Counted from the first letter of the stretch, positions 18,591 through 28,344 are shown. The stretch is DNA of 64,000 nt from Deinococcus sp. (GCF_025362455.1 NZ_JANYGJ010000091.1:1-64000); one strand, 5' to 3'. Program-made: numbers and translations. Notes: a model not told the origin generated them from the sequence alone.

Positions 18591-19885
18591 GTCCCGCTCT
18601 GGCCGGAGTTGGCGGCGGGTGCGCTCAGCAGCTTCAGCGCGGCGTCCAGGGTGTTGTCGGTGCTGGTGGTGCTCAGGGCGGCCAGGTCGGTGGGGGCACT
18701 CAGGTCCGGCTCGATGTGGTCCGGTAGGGCGTCGCCGTTCTCGTCGAAGGCCCGCAGCATGGTCAGGCTGAGCACGCCCTGGTCGGGCAGCGGAAAGAAG
18801 CTCACGCCGCTGTTGCCCACGCCCTTGGTGGGGCTGCCCACCACCTTGACGCCGGTCTTGTGCGCAAAAAAAGCGAAGACCTCGGCGCACGAGGCGGTGT
18901 TCTCGCCGACCAGCACCGCCGCCGGGCCGTTCCAGACAGCGCTGTTGCGGTCGATCCGGGCGCTCAGGGCCGGAACCTGTTCACCGCTCAGGCCGCCGTA
19001 AGTCCAGCTCCCGCCCTGAAACCGCGCCTGATAGATCACCGGGCGAAAGATGCTGGCCGCCGCCACGCACTGATCGAGCCGCCCACCGCCGTTGAAGCGC
19101 AGGTCGATGACCAGTTCGCGGGCGCCGCCCTGTTGCGCCTCGGCCACCTTGCCCAGAAACAGCCGGGCGCTGTCGCCGGGCAGGAAGGTCGGTAGGGTAA
19201 TCAGCGCCGTGCCGGGGCGCGGGTAGCTCAGGGTGGGCACGTCGCGGGCCTTGGCCAGCTCCGGCGTGAGCTGGAAACTCAGCACGGTGGTTTGCCCGGC
19301 CCGCTGCAACAGCAAGCTCAGCGGCGTGCTGGCGCGTTCCAATCGCACGAAGGCCAGCGAATCAATAGACTTGTCTTTACCGGCAGGCTTGCCGTTCACC
19401 GTCACGATCAGGTCATAGACCCTGAGGCCCACCCGTTCGGCGGGGCTGTCCGGCTGCACCCCGACCACCAGCAGGCCGCCGGGCTGCTTGATGACCCGTA
19501 GGCCACTGCGCGGCACACTCAGGTCGTTCTGGACTTCGTTCAGGCGGGTGGCGGCCTCGGCGTCGCGCACGCTGGTATGGGCGTCGTGCAGCTCAAGCAG
19601 CATCTCGCTCGCCACCGCCCGGCCCGTGTCGAAGCTGCACGCCTCACCCGCGCCCTCACATCTGGTCGTCAGCACGGCTGTGTATTTCTCGACCAGGGCA
19701 CTCCGGTCGGTTTGCGACCAGCCGTAGTAGTCGCGTTTCAGGTCGCTGCCGACCAGGCCGAAGAGGTCGCTGGCCGGGCTGGCGTGGGCCGCGCCGAGCA
19801 GGCTCAGGCCGGTGAGGATCATCAGGCGACAAATCAGGCGACGAGTCAGGCGACAAATCAGGCGACGGGGCCGCGAAGTGGACAT
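18581..19885 (-). CDS. S41 family (C-terminal processing type) peptidase
   Basis: 434-residue exported serine protease. After a signal sequence (MILTGLSLLGAAHA region) comes a helical segment, a PDZ domain (about 130-215: GLRVIKQPGGLLVVGVQPDS, AERVGLRVYDLIVTVNGKP) and the S41 core, with the nucleophile serine in GENTASCAEVFA and the lysine in GSPTKGVGNSG. The start at 19885 is supported by TAGGCT five bases before ATG, so the repeat-coded RRLICRLTRRLICRL stretch is the positively charged n-region of the signal peptide. Likely periplasmic protein turnover. Confidence 0.85.
   Translation of the reverse strand: MSTSRPRRLICRLTRRLICRLMILTGLSLLGAAHASPASDLFGLVGSDLKRDYYGWSQTDRSALVEKYTAVLTTRCEGAGEACSFDTGRAVASEMLLELHDAHTSVRDAEAATRLNEVQNDLSVPRSGLRVIKQPGGLLVVGVQPDSPAERVGLRVYDLIVTVNGKPAGKDKSIDSLAFVRLERASTPLSLLLQRAGQTTVLSFQLTPELAKARDVPTLSYPRPGTALITLPTFLPGDSARLFLGKVAEAQQGGARELVIDLRFNGGGRLDQCVAAASIFRPVIYQARFQGGSWTYGGLSGEQVPALSARIDRNSAVWNGPAAVLVGENTASCAEVFAFFAHKTGVKVVGSPTKGVGNSGVSFFPLPDQGVLSLTMLRAFDENGDALPDHIEPDLSAPTDLAALSTTSTDNTLDAALKLLSAPAANSGQSGTEK
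19823..19870. repeat. 12-bp tandem repeat x4 in a signal peptide
   Basis: Four copies of CAGGCGACAAAT/CAGGCGACGAGT (12-bp unit), in frame, code the basic n-region of the S41 peptidase signal sequence. Confidence 0.85.
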
Positions 19886-19940
19886 GCCTCAGCCTAGCGC
19901 GGGGCAGTTGCAGGCAAGTGTGAGGGCCTGGCGACGCAGG

Positions 19941-19987
19941 AAAAAGGGGGTGTTTCGTCCTGGCCGAAGCGGACGAAACGGCCCCCC
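19941..19987 (-). terminator. Intrinsic terminator after the rhodopsin gene
   Basis: On the minus strand a GGGGGGCCGTTTCGTCC stem with its complement GGACGAAACACCCCC and a 10-base loop is followed by TTTTT. It lies 37 bases after the rhodopsin stop codon and before the S41 peptidase promoter, so the two are separate transcripts. Confidence 0.88.
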
Positions 19988-20023
19988 AATGTGAAGCTCA
20001 CCCTGCTGTGAGGCGACCGGAAA

Positions 20024-20848
20024 TCAGTATTGGGCGTAGGCCGAGGCGCCGCTTTGCTCTGCTCCTTGTTTCGCCTCGGTGACCTTGGCGCGGTGAGCCT
20101 GGAGTTCGTTGGTCTTCTGCTGCACCACGAAGTACAGCATGAAGGCAAACAGGCCCTTGGCCACGACGTCCGCCAGGCTGTAGGCGACCTGCACGAAGCC
20201 CGCGAGGTTGCCGAGCTGAACGCCCAGCAGAGGGACGAAGAACATGACCGGGTAAAAGCTCCACGACGAAAACAGCACCAGGCGGGTGCGCACGAACAGG
20301 GTGCGGACCCGCGTCGACTCCAGGCGCAGGACGCTGCCGACTTCCAGCCACATCACCGCGATCATGTACGCCAGGGGCGCCAGGGAGAGCAGGCCCCAGG
20401 CCAGCCGGAGCCCCGAATCGCTCTGCATCTCGCCGGTAAATCCCAGCATCAGCATCAGGACCGACGCCCCGGCGACGCGGGCGACGAGGCTGGTCAGTTT
20501 GCTTTTGCCCACGTCGAGCGTGAGCAGCGTGGCGCTGAGCATCAACGGCACCGTCAGCAGCCAGTCGGAATAGCGCAGCGACTCGCTAAACGGCGCACCG
20601 CTGGGCGCAAACTGCCCGTTGACAAAGGCGAAAGCCCGCTCCCAGACGCCGTGCAGCAGTATGTAGTAGGCGCCTGCGATCAGCACCACCAGGTTCATCA
20701 GGGTCATCGGCCAGCGGTAGGCGGCGTCGATGGTGGGGCGCAGCAGCCACAGCAGCGCCCCCACCAGCAGCATCGCCCCCGCCGTGAAGCTCAGGGCCAC
20801 CAGGCCGAGGTGGTACTGGGCGAGATCGGGCACGAGGTACTCAGTCAT
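20024..20848 (-). CDS. Microbial rhodopsin (type 1), retinal-binding
   Basis: 274 residues, seven hydrophobic helices. Type-1 rhodopsin hallmarks are all visible: helix C RYSDWLLTVPLM with Arg92, the counter-ion Asp95 and Thr99; helix D GFTGE; helix F WSFYP (Trp196, Tyr199, Pro200); helix G DVVAK with Asp227 and the retinal Schiff-base Lys231. The position of the cytoplasmic proton donor (Asp96 in bacteriorhodopsin, Glu108 in proteorhodopsin) is Ala106, giving a DTA motif. The helix D motif places it nearer proteorhodopsin-type proteins than haloarchaeal ones. Light-driven ion transport or sensing; 17 bases after its operon partner. No retinal-forming gene in the window. Confidence 0.93.
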   Translation of the reverse strand: MTEYLVPDLAQYHLGLVALSFTAGAMLLVGALLWLLRPTIDAAYRWPMTLMNLVVLIAGAYYILLHGVWERAFAFVNGQFAPSGAPFSESLRYSDWLLTVPLMLSATLLTLDVGKSKLTSLVARVAGASVLMLMLGFTGEMQSDSGLRLAWGLLSLAPLAYMIAVMWLEVGSVLRLESTRVRTLFVRTRLVLFSSWSFYPVMFFVPLLGVQLGNLAGFVQVAYSLADVVAKGLFAFMLYFVVQQKTNELQAHRAKVTEAKQGAEQSGASAYAQY

Positions 20849-20865
20849 ATAAAACTCCTTTGTGC

Positions 20866-21663
20866 TTAGCCCGAACCGCGCACTCGGCGCAGTTCGGTGT
20901 TCAGGAAGAGGCGCAGGCGCTCAGGGTCTTGTTCGGGTCCGTACAGTTCATGCATCCGCAGCAAAAAGCGCTCGGAGCGCTCTCCCAGTTCGGCGCTCAC
21001 CTCACGCTCGAAGCGCTTCCACACCTCGGCGTGGCTGGTCTGCCGGGCGCTCGCCACCCCGAAGCCCATCAGCGTGCGCCGCAAAACCTGGGGGTCGAGG
21101 CTGCGCAGCGGCTCCAGGGCGTTGTCTGGCCGTGACAGGATGGTGACCCGCCCGGTGCTGGCCAGCGCCGCTTGGAGCAGGCCGCCCTGCACCAGATGAA
21201 TGTCGATCCGGGGACGGTCCTCGATCAAGACGACGCCGCTGAACCTTGAGGCGACCAAGGCGCGCTGCAAGGAGAGCAGCTCCGACAGGGCGGATACGGG
21301 CAAGACGAAGCGGCGCACCGTTCCGCTCAGAGCGGCGAAGAGCAGCTCCGCCTCGTCGGGCGGCAGCAATCTGAGCGAAGCCGTGCACTGCGGCGCCAGC
21401 CTGACCAGGGTCGTCAGGGCCGCTTCAGGCTCGGCCTCGCCGTAGGAGGCGTAGACCGCCATTCCGCCCTGGAGCACGATCTGGCCGACGTCGCCTCCGG
21501 GCAGGGTGAGCTGCACCAGCACGTCCTGTCTCTCCGTCAGGGACCAACTGATCTCGACGGTCGACAGCGGCCTGGTGTGCTCGTGGCCGAGGCTGAGAAG
21601 GTACAGGACGTAGGACACCAGCGTCGAGCGAACGTCAGGCGGCGAGCCTGGACGCGAAACCAT
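20866..21663 (-). CDS. Cytoplasmic protein upstream of rhodopsin, PATAN/DUF4388-like
   Basis: 265 residues from ATG at 21663, which has a GGAGG ribosome site 6 bases upstream. No signal or membrane segment. Two stretches look like repeated DUF4388/PATAN-type modules: GQIVLQGGMAVYASYGEAE followed by a helical part, and FSGVVLIEDRPRIDIHLVQGG. Such modules occur in signalling proteins. Its stop is 17 bases before the rhodopsin start, so the two share a transcript, which suggests a light-signalling or regulatory partner. Family call is tentative. Confidence 0.6.
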   Translation of the reverse strand: MVSRPGSPPDVRSTLVSYVLYLLSLGHEHTRPLSTVEISWSLTERQDVLVQLTLPGGDVGQIVLQGGMAVYASYGEAEPEAALTTLVRLAPQCTASLRLLPPDEAELLFAALSGTVRRFVLPVSALSELLSLQRALVASRFSGVVLIEDRPRIDIHLVQGGLLQAALASTGRVTILSRPDNALEPLRSLDPQVLRRTLMGFGVASARQTSHAEVWKRFEREVSAELGERSERFLLRMHELYGPEQDPERLRLFLNTELRRVRGSG

Positions 21664-21969
21664 AAGACCTCCGTTGACGGCAGGCCAGCACTGCACGCTG
21701 GCCTCGTTGACAGAGCGTAGGGAAAGAGGGCTTTCTCTGGCCTTACACCATCAGATTTCCCCTCAGACCACCGGCTCAGCGGCGAGTATGCTTTATGTCA
21801 CACGGCCAACAGATACAGCGCGTCCAGAATTATGGGGAGTATGGTGGACCGGCCCGATCAGCGGGTGGGGGGGTTGTACCCGGCGTCCCCAGCAATCCCT
21901 GCGACATCACAGCCTTTCGCCTTTCCCACGCGCCACAAGCCACGCGCCACAAGCCAGGCGCCAGCCTAC
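21664..21969 (-). promoter_or_regulatory. Upstream region of the rhodopsin operon
   Basis: About 300 bases without a gene. Twenty bases upstream of the first operon gene is an inverted repeat, GGCCAGC-7 bases-GCTGGCC (21683-21703), a possible operator or leader hairpin. Further up, 21800-21960 contains a copy of the CGCGCCACAAGCCA repeat that reappears in opposite orientation near 33209. Confidence 0.45.
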
Positions 21970-23238
21970 TCACTCCACCATCAGATAGATCGCCTTCAGG
22001 TACTCGGCCTCGGTGAACGTCGCGTGGTGATCCGGCGCGTGGCGGGTGGTGCGCAGCTCCTTCCAGCTCCGCTTGCTGCGGCGGGCCACCATTCGCACGG
22101 CCTCGAAGAAGTCCTCGGCGCTGACGTGGGCCGAGCACGAGGCGGCCATCAGCACGCCGCCGGGGCGCAGCTTGCGGATGGCCTGCTCGCTCAGGCGGCT
22201 GTAGGCCCGGAGCGCACCCTCGCGCTCGGTCTCGCGGCGGGCCAGCGAGGGCGGGTCGAGCACGATGAAATCAAAGGGTTCGCCGCCCGCCTCCGAGAGC
22301 CAGTCGAACACGTCGGCCTGGACCGGGCGGTGAAAGCAGCGGGCCACACCGACCAGCGCGTGGTTCAGCGCGAAGTTGCGCTCACTGCTGTCCAGCGCGT
22401 GCCTGCTGATGTCCACGCTGATGACCTCCGCCGCGCCGGAGCGGGCCGAGGCCACCGAGAAGCCCCCAGAGAATGAAAAGGCATTCAGCACCCGCCGCCC
22501 GTCGCCCTGCGAGACCAGCTTCTCGACCATGCTGCCCACGATCCGGCGGTTCTCGCGCTGGTCCAAGAAAAAACCGGTCTTCTGGCCGCGAACTACGTCC
22601 GCCTCGAAGCTCAGGCCGTACTCCTGAAAGATGACCGGGCCGTCCGGCTCGTCGCCCACCAGGGTCTGACCGTCGGTAAAGCCCCGCTGGGCGGCCCACT
22701 CCTGAATGTTGCGACTCAGGCGCAGCACCACCCGGAAGGCGGGAAAGCGGGCGACCAGCAGCCCCAGCACCAGTTCCAGATGAGCGAACCAGGCCGCCGA
22801 ATACACCTTGAGGACCAGCGTGCTGGCGTAGCGGTCCAGAATCAGGCCCGGCCAGCCGTCGCTCTCGCCGTTGATTAACCGGTAGCCGTCGGTGTTCTCG
22901 CCGAACAGGGCGGCCCGGCGCTGCAAGGCGCTCTCCAGGTGGCGGCCCCACCACACCAGGTCGAGGTTCAGCGGCGCCCCGGCGTGCAGCACCCGCAGCC
23001 GGATCACGGACTGCGGATCGTAGAGCCCGGCGGCCAGAAAGCGGTCCTGGCGGTCATAGACGACGGCCAGCTCGCCCGGTTCGCCCTCGCGGTTCTGTTC
23101 GCGCACGCTCGACTCGTAGACCCAGGGGTGCCCGCGCCGGATATGGCCCTCGGCGGCGGGGGACAGGCGTAGTCTCAGGCGCGGCAGTTTGGGTGCGGAA
23201 GCGACTGGTGCGCTGCTGTTGTCATCAGGGCCGGTCAT
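21970..23238 (-). CDS. rlmI: RlmI-type 23S rRNA (cytosine-C5) methyltransferase
   Basis: 422 residues: N-terminal PUA domain ([22 protein letters not shown]), an EEHEE-like central part, and a class I SAM-binding domain with [14 protein letters not shown] and [12 protein letters not shown]. The catalytic region has [10 protein letters not shown] and the cysteine motif ASCSAHVS. RlmI methylates C1962 of E. coli 23S rRNA; the Deinococcus target base is inferred to be the equivalent. ATG overlaps the stop of the FAH gene (ATGA), so they form an operon. Confidence 0.8.
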   Translation of the reverse strand: MTGPDDNSSAPVASAPKLPRLRLRLSPAAEGHIRRGHPWVYESSVREQNREGEPGELAVVYDRQDRFLAAGLYDPQSVIRLRVLHAGAPLNLDLVWWGRHLESALQRRAALFGENTDGYRLINGESDGWPGLILDRYASTLVLKVYSAAWFAHLELVLGLLVARFPAFRVVLRLSRNIQEWAAQRGFTDGQTLVGDEPDGPVIFQEYGLSFEADVVRGQKTGFFLDQRENRRIVGSMVEKLVSQGDGRRVLNAFSFSGGFSVASARSGAAEVISVDISRHALDSSERNFALNHALVGVARCFHRPVQADVFDWLSEAGGEPFDFIVLDPPSLARRETEREGALRAYSRLSEQAIRKLRPGGVLMAASCSAHVSAEDFFEAVRMVARRSKRSWKELRTTRHAPDHHATFTEAEYLKAIYLMVE

Positions 23239-23996
23239 ACGATGGTGGTGCTCAGGATATCCAGCCCATCGATTTCGACTTCTATGCGGTCGCCCCTCTG
23301 GAGTGGCCCCACGCCCGACGGCGTGCCGGTCAGCACCACGTCGCCGCGCTCCAGGGTCACATAGCGGGTCACGTAGGTCAGAATCTGGGTCACGTCGAAG
23401 ATCATCGAGCTGGTGCGGGCGTCCTGCCGAGTTTCACCGCCCACGCGGGTTTGCAGCCGCACGTCCGTCGGGTCGAACTGCGTCACCAGACTCGGCCCCA
23501 GCGGGCAAAAGCCGTCCGCCGACTTGGCCCGGAACCATTGCAGATCACTTTGCTGCTTGTCGCGGGCGCTCAGGTCGATGGCGCAGGTATACCCCAGTAC
23601 GGCGGCGCTCACCTCCACCGGGCTCAGGTTACGGGCCGTCTGGGCGATGACCAGCGCGAGCTCACCCTCGAAATGGAGGTTGTCGGTCCAGTCGGGGTAG
23701 GCCACGCTGCCGCCGCTGGGGCTCAGGGTATTGGCGCCTTTCAGGAACAGGCCAGGCTCGCGCGGCAGCGCCTCGCCGTGGCCCATCTCCCTGATGTGCC
23801 CCAAGTAATTGCGGCCCACACACACAATCTTGCCATGCGTCGCCGGAGCCAGTAGGCGCACGCTGCCTAGCGCTACCGTTTCGCTGCTGAGTTCGCCGCC
23901 CATGCCCGCTGTGACGTGAATGCGCTCGCCCTCCAGGCGGCCCCAGCGTGCGCCCTGATTGCCCAGAACGAGACTTTCAAAGCGAATCAGTTTCAT
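23235..23996 (-). CDS. Fumarylacetoacetate hydrolase family protein
   Basis: 253 residues from ATG at 23996 ([19 protein letters not shown]). The FAH fold is clear: [15 protein letters not shown], then [11 protein letters not shown] with the metal-binding glutamates, [14 protein letters not shown], and the end [21 protein letters not shown]. Members are hydrolases or decarboxylases of acylpyruvates and related diketo acids. The open frame extends 38 codons upstream through a GGGGAGT repeat, which is unlikely to be coding. First gene of an operon with the rRNA methyltransferase. Confidence 0.85.
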   Translation of the reverse strand: MKLIRFESLVLGNQGARWGRLEGERIHVTAGMGGELSSETVALGSVRLLAPATHGKIVCVGRNYLGHIREMGHGEALPREPGLFLKGANTLSPSGGSVAYPDWTDNLHFEGELALVIAQTARNLSPVEVSAAVLGYTCAIDLSARDKQQSDLQWFRAKSADGFCPLGPSLVTQFDPTDVRLQTRVGGETRQDARTSSMIFDVTQILTYVTRYVTLERGDVVLTGTPSGVGPLQRGDRIEVEIDGLDILSTTIV

Positions 23997-24043
23997 GGGG
24001 AAGAGTGTAACGCGCTTGGCGCGGCGTGTGGCCCGTGGCATGT

Positions 24044-24082
24044 GGGGAGGTGGGGAGTGGGGAGTGGGGAGTGGGGAGTGGG
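24044..24082 (+). repeat. GGGGAGT tandem repeat, potential G-quadruplex
   Basis: Six G-runs of three to four separated by AGT or AGGT, on the plus strand, 48-86 bases upstream of the FAH start (template strand of that operon). A related array lies before era at 33246. The rest of the 395-base gap to the aminotransferase gene contains the dispersed GTCCGTTCACGACGA / CACTCCTCCCCATGAGGACG modules (24130-24240) and no gene. Confidence 0.75.
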
Positions 24083-24391
24083 AACAGATGAGGGCATGAG
24101 GGTTGCTCACTTACCCCCCTGCCAGCACTCGTCGTGAACGGACTGTCGTCATGAACGGAGCGGCCAGGCCCGATAGGTGCCGTTCTGGACAAGAACGCGC
24201 CTGGGCACGCCACTCCTCCCCATGAGGACGCCTGCCCGCTGGGGGGTGGGGGAGCCGACGCATTCGCAACGAGCCGATGCCCAACAACGCAACCCAACCG
24301 CCCACCCGCCCATCCAGCCCAGAAAGCCAACCGCCCACTTTCGCCTCCCAGCACACAAGCCGCATTCCGTAACCGCATTACAATAATTTGC

Positions 24392-25858
24392 ATGATCTCT
24401 GCCCCTACCCCCCGCCTCACCGCTGTGCCCACTGCTGGCGGCTTCATCCGCGCCGACGACGTGCTGTCGGGCAAATTGTCGGCCTCGCAGGCCACCGAGC
24501 TGGAAAAGCAGTACGGCAACGGTAAACTGATCCGGCTGCTGGAGGTGGTCGGCGCTGGCGGCCCCTTCAAGGTGCTCAGCCCCTGGACGCTCGAAGACCC
24601 CGAAGGTCGCCAGATCATCAACGCTTCGGGCTACGCGGCGCTGCCCTTCGGCGACAATCCATCCGAACTCAACGCCTTCGTCCGGCAGATGCTGGAGCAG
24701 ACCGACCAGGTGATGTTCGCCCAGCAGTCGGTCAGCCCCTGGCGGGCGGCGCTGGAAGCCAATCTGGTGCGGCTGCTGGCCCGTGAGAGCGGTGAGCACC
24801 ACGACTCGCGGGTGTTTTTCTCGAACTCCGGCGCCGAGGCCATCGAGGCGGCCATCAAGTTCGCGGCGGCGGCGCGGCCCGGTGCCAAATACCTGATCAA
24901 CTTCACCCGCGCCTACCACGGTAAAACGCTCGGCTCGCTGGCCCTGACGCCCAATCCCAGCCTCCAGGGGCCGTTCAAGAACATCCTGAATCCGGCGGTG
25001 ATTACCCTGCCCTACGGCGACGAGGCCGATCTGGAACGGGCCATCAAACGGGTCGGCCACGAGGTCATCGCCGTGGTGCTGGAGCCGATTCTGGGCGAGG
25101 CCGGAGTCCGGTTGCCGCCGCCTGGATTTCTCAAGCGGGTCGGTGAACTGTGCCGCCCCAAGGGCATCCTGGTGATCGCCGACGAGATTCAGACCGGGCT
25201 GGGCCGCGCCGGGCACTGGTTCGAGAGTGTCTCGCAGGGGCTGATGCCCGACATCATCACGCTGGCCAAACCGCTGGGCGGCGGCATGGTGCCGGTGGGC
25301 GCCACCATCGTCCGGCACGAGATCTATAAATCACTGCTGGGCAGCATCGAAACGGTCAAGCGGCACTCCAGCACCTTCGGCGGCAATTTGCTGGCGATGG
25401 CGGTGGGCCTCAAAAGTCTGGAGATGCTGCTCGACAATGACTACCCGGCCCGTTCGCTGAGGCTGGGCGAGATCGGCCTGGAGAGGCTCAGGGCCACCCA
25501 GCGCCGCACGCCCCATCTGATCGAGGAGGTGCGCGGCGCGGGGATGCTGTTCGCCATGAATTTTCACCCGCTGGCCAAACTGCCCGGCGGCCTCCAGGCC
25601 AACCTGATCTCGGAGGCCACCGGCATGCTGGCGCTGCGGACCTTTTACCGGGGCGGCGTGCTGCTCAACTTCTCGCTCAACGCCGCGCGCACCATGCGCC
25701 TGACGCCCGCCATGAACATGCCCGAAGAGCTGTTTCACGAGATGTTCGCCCGCGTGAATACCGCCGCCGAGGAGAACAAGGCCAGCTTCAAGATGGTCCA
25801 GAACTACGGGGGCGGCGACCTGGCCACGCTGCTCAAAGCGGCGTTTTTAGAGAAATAA
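24392..25858 (+). CDS. Class III (aspartate family) aminotransferase
   Basis: PLP-dependent aminotransferase of 488 residues, close in layout to acetylornithine and ornithine/4-aminobutyrate aminotransferases. Landmarks: FFSNSGAEAIEAAIK, NFTRAYHGKTLGSLALT, the PLP aspartate in VIADEIQTGLGR and the PLP lysine in ITLAKPLGGG, then HSSTFGGNLLA. The N-terminus is longer than in ArgD. TACAAT lies seven bases before ATG, so the mRNA is probably leaderless. Exact substrate cannot be set from sequence alone. Confidence 0.85.
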   Translation: MISAPTPRLTAVPTAGGFIRADDVLSGKLSASQATELEKQYGNGKLIRLLEVVGAGGPFKVLSPWTLEDPEGRQIINASGYAALPFGDNPSELNAFVRQMLEQTDQVMFAQQSVSPWRAALEANLVRLLARESGEHHDSRVFFSNSGAEAIEAAIKFAAAARPGAKYLINFTRAYHGKTLGSLALTPNPSLQGPFKNILNPAVITLPYGDEADLERAIKRVGHEVIAVVLEPILGEAGVRLPPPGFLKRVGELCRPKGILVIADEIQTGLGRAGHWFESVSQGLMPDIITLAKPLGGGMVPVGATIVRHEIYKSLLGSIETVKRHSSTFGGNLLAMAVGLKSLEMLLDNDYPARSLRLGEIGLERLRATQRRTPHLIEEVRGAGMLFAMNFHPLAKLPGGLQANLISEATGMLALRTFYRGGVLLNFSLNAARTMRLTPAMNMPEELFHEMFARVNTAAEENKASFKMVQNYGGGDLATLLKAAFLEK

Positions 25859-25973
25859 TCTGGAGAAAGAGTCTGGAGAGGTGGGATGGACAGGTGAGCC
25901 TCGCTCCGTTCCCCTCACCGTGACAGACAGGCTCCTGTGGGGCGCTCAGGCCGGGTGATAGACTCTTTGCACT

Positions 25974-27107
25974 ATGACTGACATCGCCAAAGGGCTTGAA
26001 GGCGTCCTGTTTACCGAGTCCAAGCTGACCTTCATCAACGGCACCGAGGGCATTCTCACGCACCTGGGCATTCCGATTCAGGAGTGGGCCGAGAAGAGCA
26101 CCTTCGAGGAACTCAGCTTTGCGCTGCTGCACGCCAGGCTGCCCAGCGCCGCCGAGTTGGCCAGATTCGACGCCCAGCTCCGGGCCAACAGAGAGGCCCC
26201 GGCCAAGCTGCTCGCCGAGATCGCCAGCTTCCCCAGAGGTGTCCACCCGATGCAGGCGCTGCGCACGGCGGTCAGCTACCTGGGCTTATTCGACGCCCAG
26301 GCCGAGGAGGTGAGCGAGGAGGTTAGATACGCCATCAGCCTGCGGATGATCGCCCAGTTCTCGACCATTATTGCCGCGATTGCCCGCGCCCGTGACGGCT
26401 ATGCTGTCGTGGCGCCCCGCCTGGACCTGACGCACGCCGCCAACTTCCTGTACATGCTGACCGGCAAGGAGCCGACCACCGAGCAGGCCCGGCTCTTCGA
26501 CATCGCGCTGGTGCTGCACGCCGACCACGGCATGAACGCCAGCACCTTCACGGCGATTGCCACGGCCAGCACGCTGAGCGACCTGTACTCCTGCGTGGTG
26601 TCGGCCATCGGGGCGCTCAAGGGGCCGCTGCACGGCGGCGCCAACGAGGCGGTCATGGACATGCTCGACGAGGTGGGCACGCCCGACAAGGCCGCCGAGT
26701 ACATCAGCGGTAAGCTCGACCGCAAGGAAAAGATCATGGGCGTGGGTCACCGCGTCTACAAGTATTTCGATCCCCGTAGCCGGGTGCTGCGCGACTACGC
26801 CGAGCACGTCGCCAACAAGCAGGGCAAGAGCACCTATTACCAGATTCTGGAAACCATCGAGAAGACCGTCGTGGACCGCATCGGCTCCAAGGGCATCTAT
26901 CCGAACGTGGATTTCTACAGCGGCACGGTGTACTCCGACCTGGGCATCAAAAGGGAACTGTTCACGCCGATCTTCGCGCTGGCCCGCATCAGCGGCTGGT
27001 GCGCTTCCGTCATCGAGTACACCCGCGATAACCGGCTGCTGCGCCCCGACGCGGTATACAGCGGCGCCACCGATCAGCATTACGTGGAGTTGAAAGACCG
27101 CCAGTAG
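25974..27107 (+). CDS. gltA: Citrate synthase
   Basis: Condenses oxaloacetate and acetyl-CoA at the entry of the TCA cycle. 377 residues, the short form found in Gram-positive and thermophilic bacteria. Catalytic region: GPLHGGANEAV with the histidine, GVGHRVYKYFDPRS, and the aspartate in NVDFYSGTVY. A 2-methylcitrate synthase role cannot be ruled out from sequence, but no prp genes are near. TAGACT occurs nine bases before ATG. Confidence 0.92.
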   Translation: MTDIAKGLEGVLFTESKLTFINGTEGILTHLGIPIQEWAEKSTFEELSFALLHARLPSAAELARFDAQLRANREAPAKLLAEIASFPRGVHPMQALRTAVSYLGLFDAQAEEVSEEVRYAISLRMIAQFSTIIAAIARARDGYAVVAPRLDLTHAANFLYMLTGKEPTTEQARLFDIALVLHADHGMNASTFTAIATASTLSDLYSCVVSAIGALKGPLHGGANEAVMDMLDEVGTPDKAAEYISGKLDRKEKIMGVGHRVYKYFDPRSRVLRDYAEHVANKQGKSTYYQILETIEKTVVDRIGSKGIYPNVDFYSGTVYSDLGIKRELFTPIFALARISGWCASVIEYTRDNRLLRPDAVYSGATDQHYVELKDRQ

Positions 27108-27151
27108 GCGGCGAAGGCGAACGCTACCGCCTGGTCCAGCTCAAACATGAC

Positions 27152-27183
27152 AAAGGCCGGAGGCGACGTCTACGCTTCCGGCC
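27152..27183. terminator. Hairpin between citrate synthase and the CAP-domain gene
   Basis: AAAGGCCGGA...TCCGGCC stem with an inner GCG/CGC pair, in the 90 bases between two convergent genes; probably a shared terminator. Confidence 0.6.
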
Positions 27184-27198
27184 CTGTGCTGGCGTCGC

Positions 27199-28344
27199 TC
27201 AGCGCGGCTTGCCGAAGTCCTGCACCCAGTAGTGGTTGAGGGTCGAGGTGCCGCCCGCATCGAAGCCGACGCCCAGTTCGGTGTAGGTCGGGTCGAGCAT
27301 GTCGCGGCAGTGGCCGGGGCTGTTGATCCAGCTCGTGATGACCTGCTGTGGGGTCTGCTGCCCGGCGGCGATGTTCTCGCTGATGGCCCGCCAGAGGTAA
27401 CCCGCGTTGCTGATGCGGACGTCGAAAGTGCGCCCGTCCTGGCTGGTGTGGCTGAAGTAATTGTGGGCGGCCATGTCGCTGGCGTGCCCCTGGGCCGAGG
27501 TGGCCAGCTTGGCGTTCCAGGTGACCGGCGCCGAAGGCCCGAAGGTTTCGCTGCCGCACACGCCGCCACGGGCGCGGGCCTCGTTGGTGAGCTGCAACAC
27601 CTGCGCCGCGAAATCGGACGGAGCCGGTGCTGGCGTCGGGACAGGTGCGGGACTCGGTGCTGGGGCAGGCGCAGGAGTGGGCACTGGGGCAGGCGCGGGC
27701 GCTGGTGCAGGTGCCGGGGTGGGCGCAGGAGCTGGGGCGGGAGCTGGTACAGGAACGGGAGCTGGTACAGGAACGGGAGCCGGTACAGGAACGGGAGCTG
27801 GTGTGGGCGCTGGTACAGGAGCGGGCACGGGTGCCGGAGCCGGTGCGGGCGCTGGTACTGGCTTGGGCGCTACGGCGACAGGCGCGGACTGCACCGTCAC
27901 CTGGAAGGTATAGGTTTTCTCCGGATGGGCGACCTCGACGATCTTCACGCTGGTCTGGCCCGCCTGCTTGGCCGTTACCAAACCGCCGGACGTCACCGAG
28001 ACCACGTTGGGGTCGCCCACGGTCCAGGTCAGCGCGTCGGGGGCGGGGGCCACGGTCTGGCCGCCCAGGCTCAGCAGCAGTTGCTGGCTGTCGCCCACCG
28101 TCATGACCAGGTTGGCGGGCAGCTTGCTGGTGTCGAGGTGGGATGCGGGCGCAGTATCTGCCGGAACCGTGTTGGTCGGGGCCGTGTTGGCCGGGACCGT
28201 GTTGATCGGTGCCGCGCTGGCCGGGGCAGCGCTTTCGGGGGCCGCCGCCTTCGACGTGCCGGGCAGCAGAGTGGATTGTTGTCCGCAGGCGGTCAGTGCC
28301 AGCGAGACCATCACCAGAAGCAGGGCACGTTTCGGGTTCGTCAT
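27199..28344 (-). CDS. CAP-domain lipoprotein with Ig-like domain and long Pro-Ala linker
   Basis: 381 residues. Lipobox LALTACG at the N-terminus, then a stretch of five-residue repeats ([10 protein letters not shown] types) from a 15-bp array, a Big_2-like domain ([17 protein letters not shown] ... [26 protein letters not shown]), about 75 residues of Pro-Ala/Pro-Val repeats, and a C-terminal CAP/SCP domain ([49 protein letters not shown]). CAP proteins act outside the cell; no enzyme activity is firmly assigned. TACCAT lies six bases before ATG (leaderless). Confidence 0.88.
   Translation of the reverse strand: MTNPKRALLLVMVSLALTACGQQSTLLPGTSKAAAPESAAPASAAPINTVPANTAPTNTVPADTAPASHLDTSKLPANLVMTVGDSQQLLLSLGGQTVAPAPDALTWTVGDPNVVSVTSGGLVTAKQAGQTSVKIVEVAHPEKTYTFQVTVQSAPVAVAPKPVPAPAPAPAPVPAPVPAPTPAPVPVPAPVPVPAPVPVPAPAPAPAPTPAPAPAPAPAPVPTPAPAPAPSPAPVPTPAPAPSDFAAQVLQLTNEARARGGVCGSETFGPSAPVTWNAKLATSAQGHASDMAAHNYFSHTSQDGRTFDVRISNAGYLWRAISENIAAGQQTPQQVITSWINSPGHCRDMLDPTYTELGVGFDAGGTSTLNHYWVQDFGKPR
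28163..28237. repeat. 15-bp tandem repeat x5 in the CAP gene
   Basis: Five imperfect copies of GGGACCGTGTTGGCC in frame in the N-terminal part of the lipoprotein gene, just after the lipid-anchor region. Confidence 0.85.

Noticed and set aside
27620..27870. CRISPR-like appearance of repeated GGTGCAGG/GGGAGCTGG units
   Set aside because: It is coding sequence for Pro-Ala/Pro-Val linkers; there are no constant repeats with unique spacers and no cas genes.
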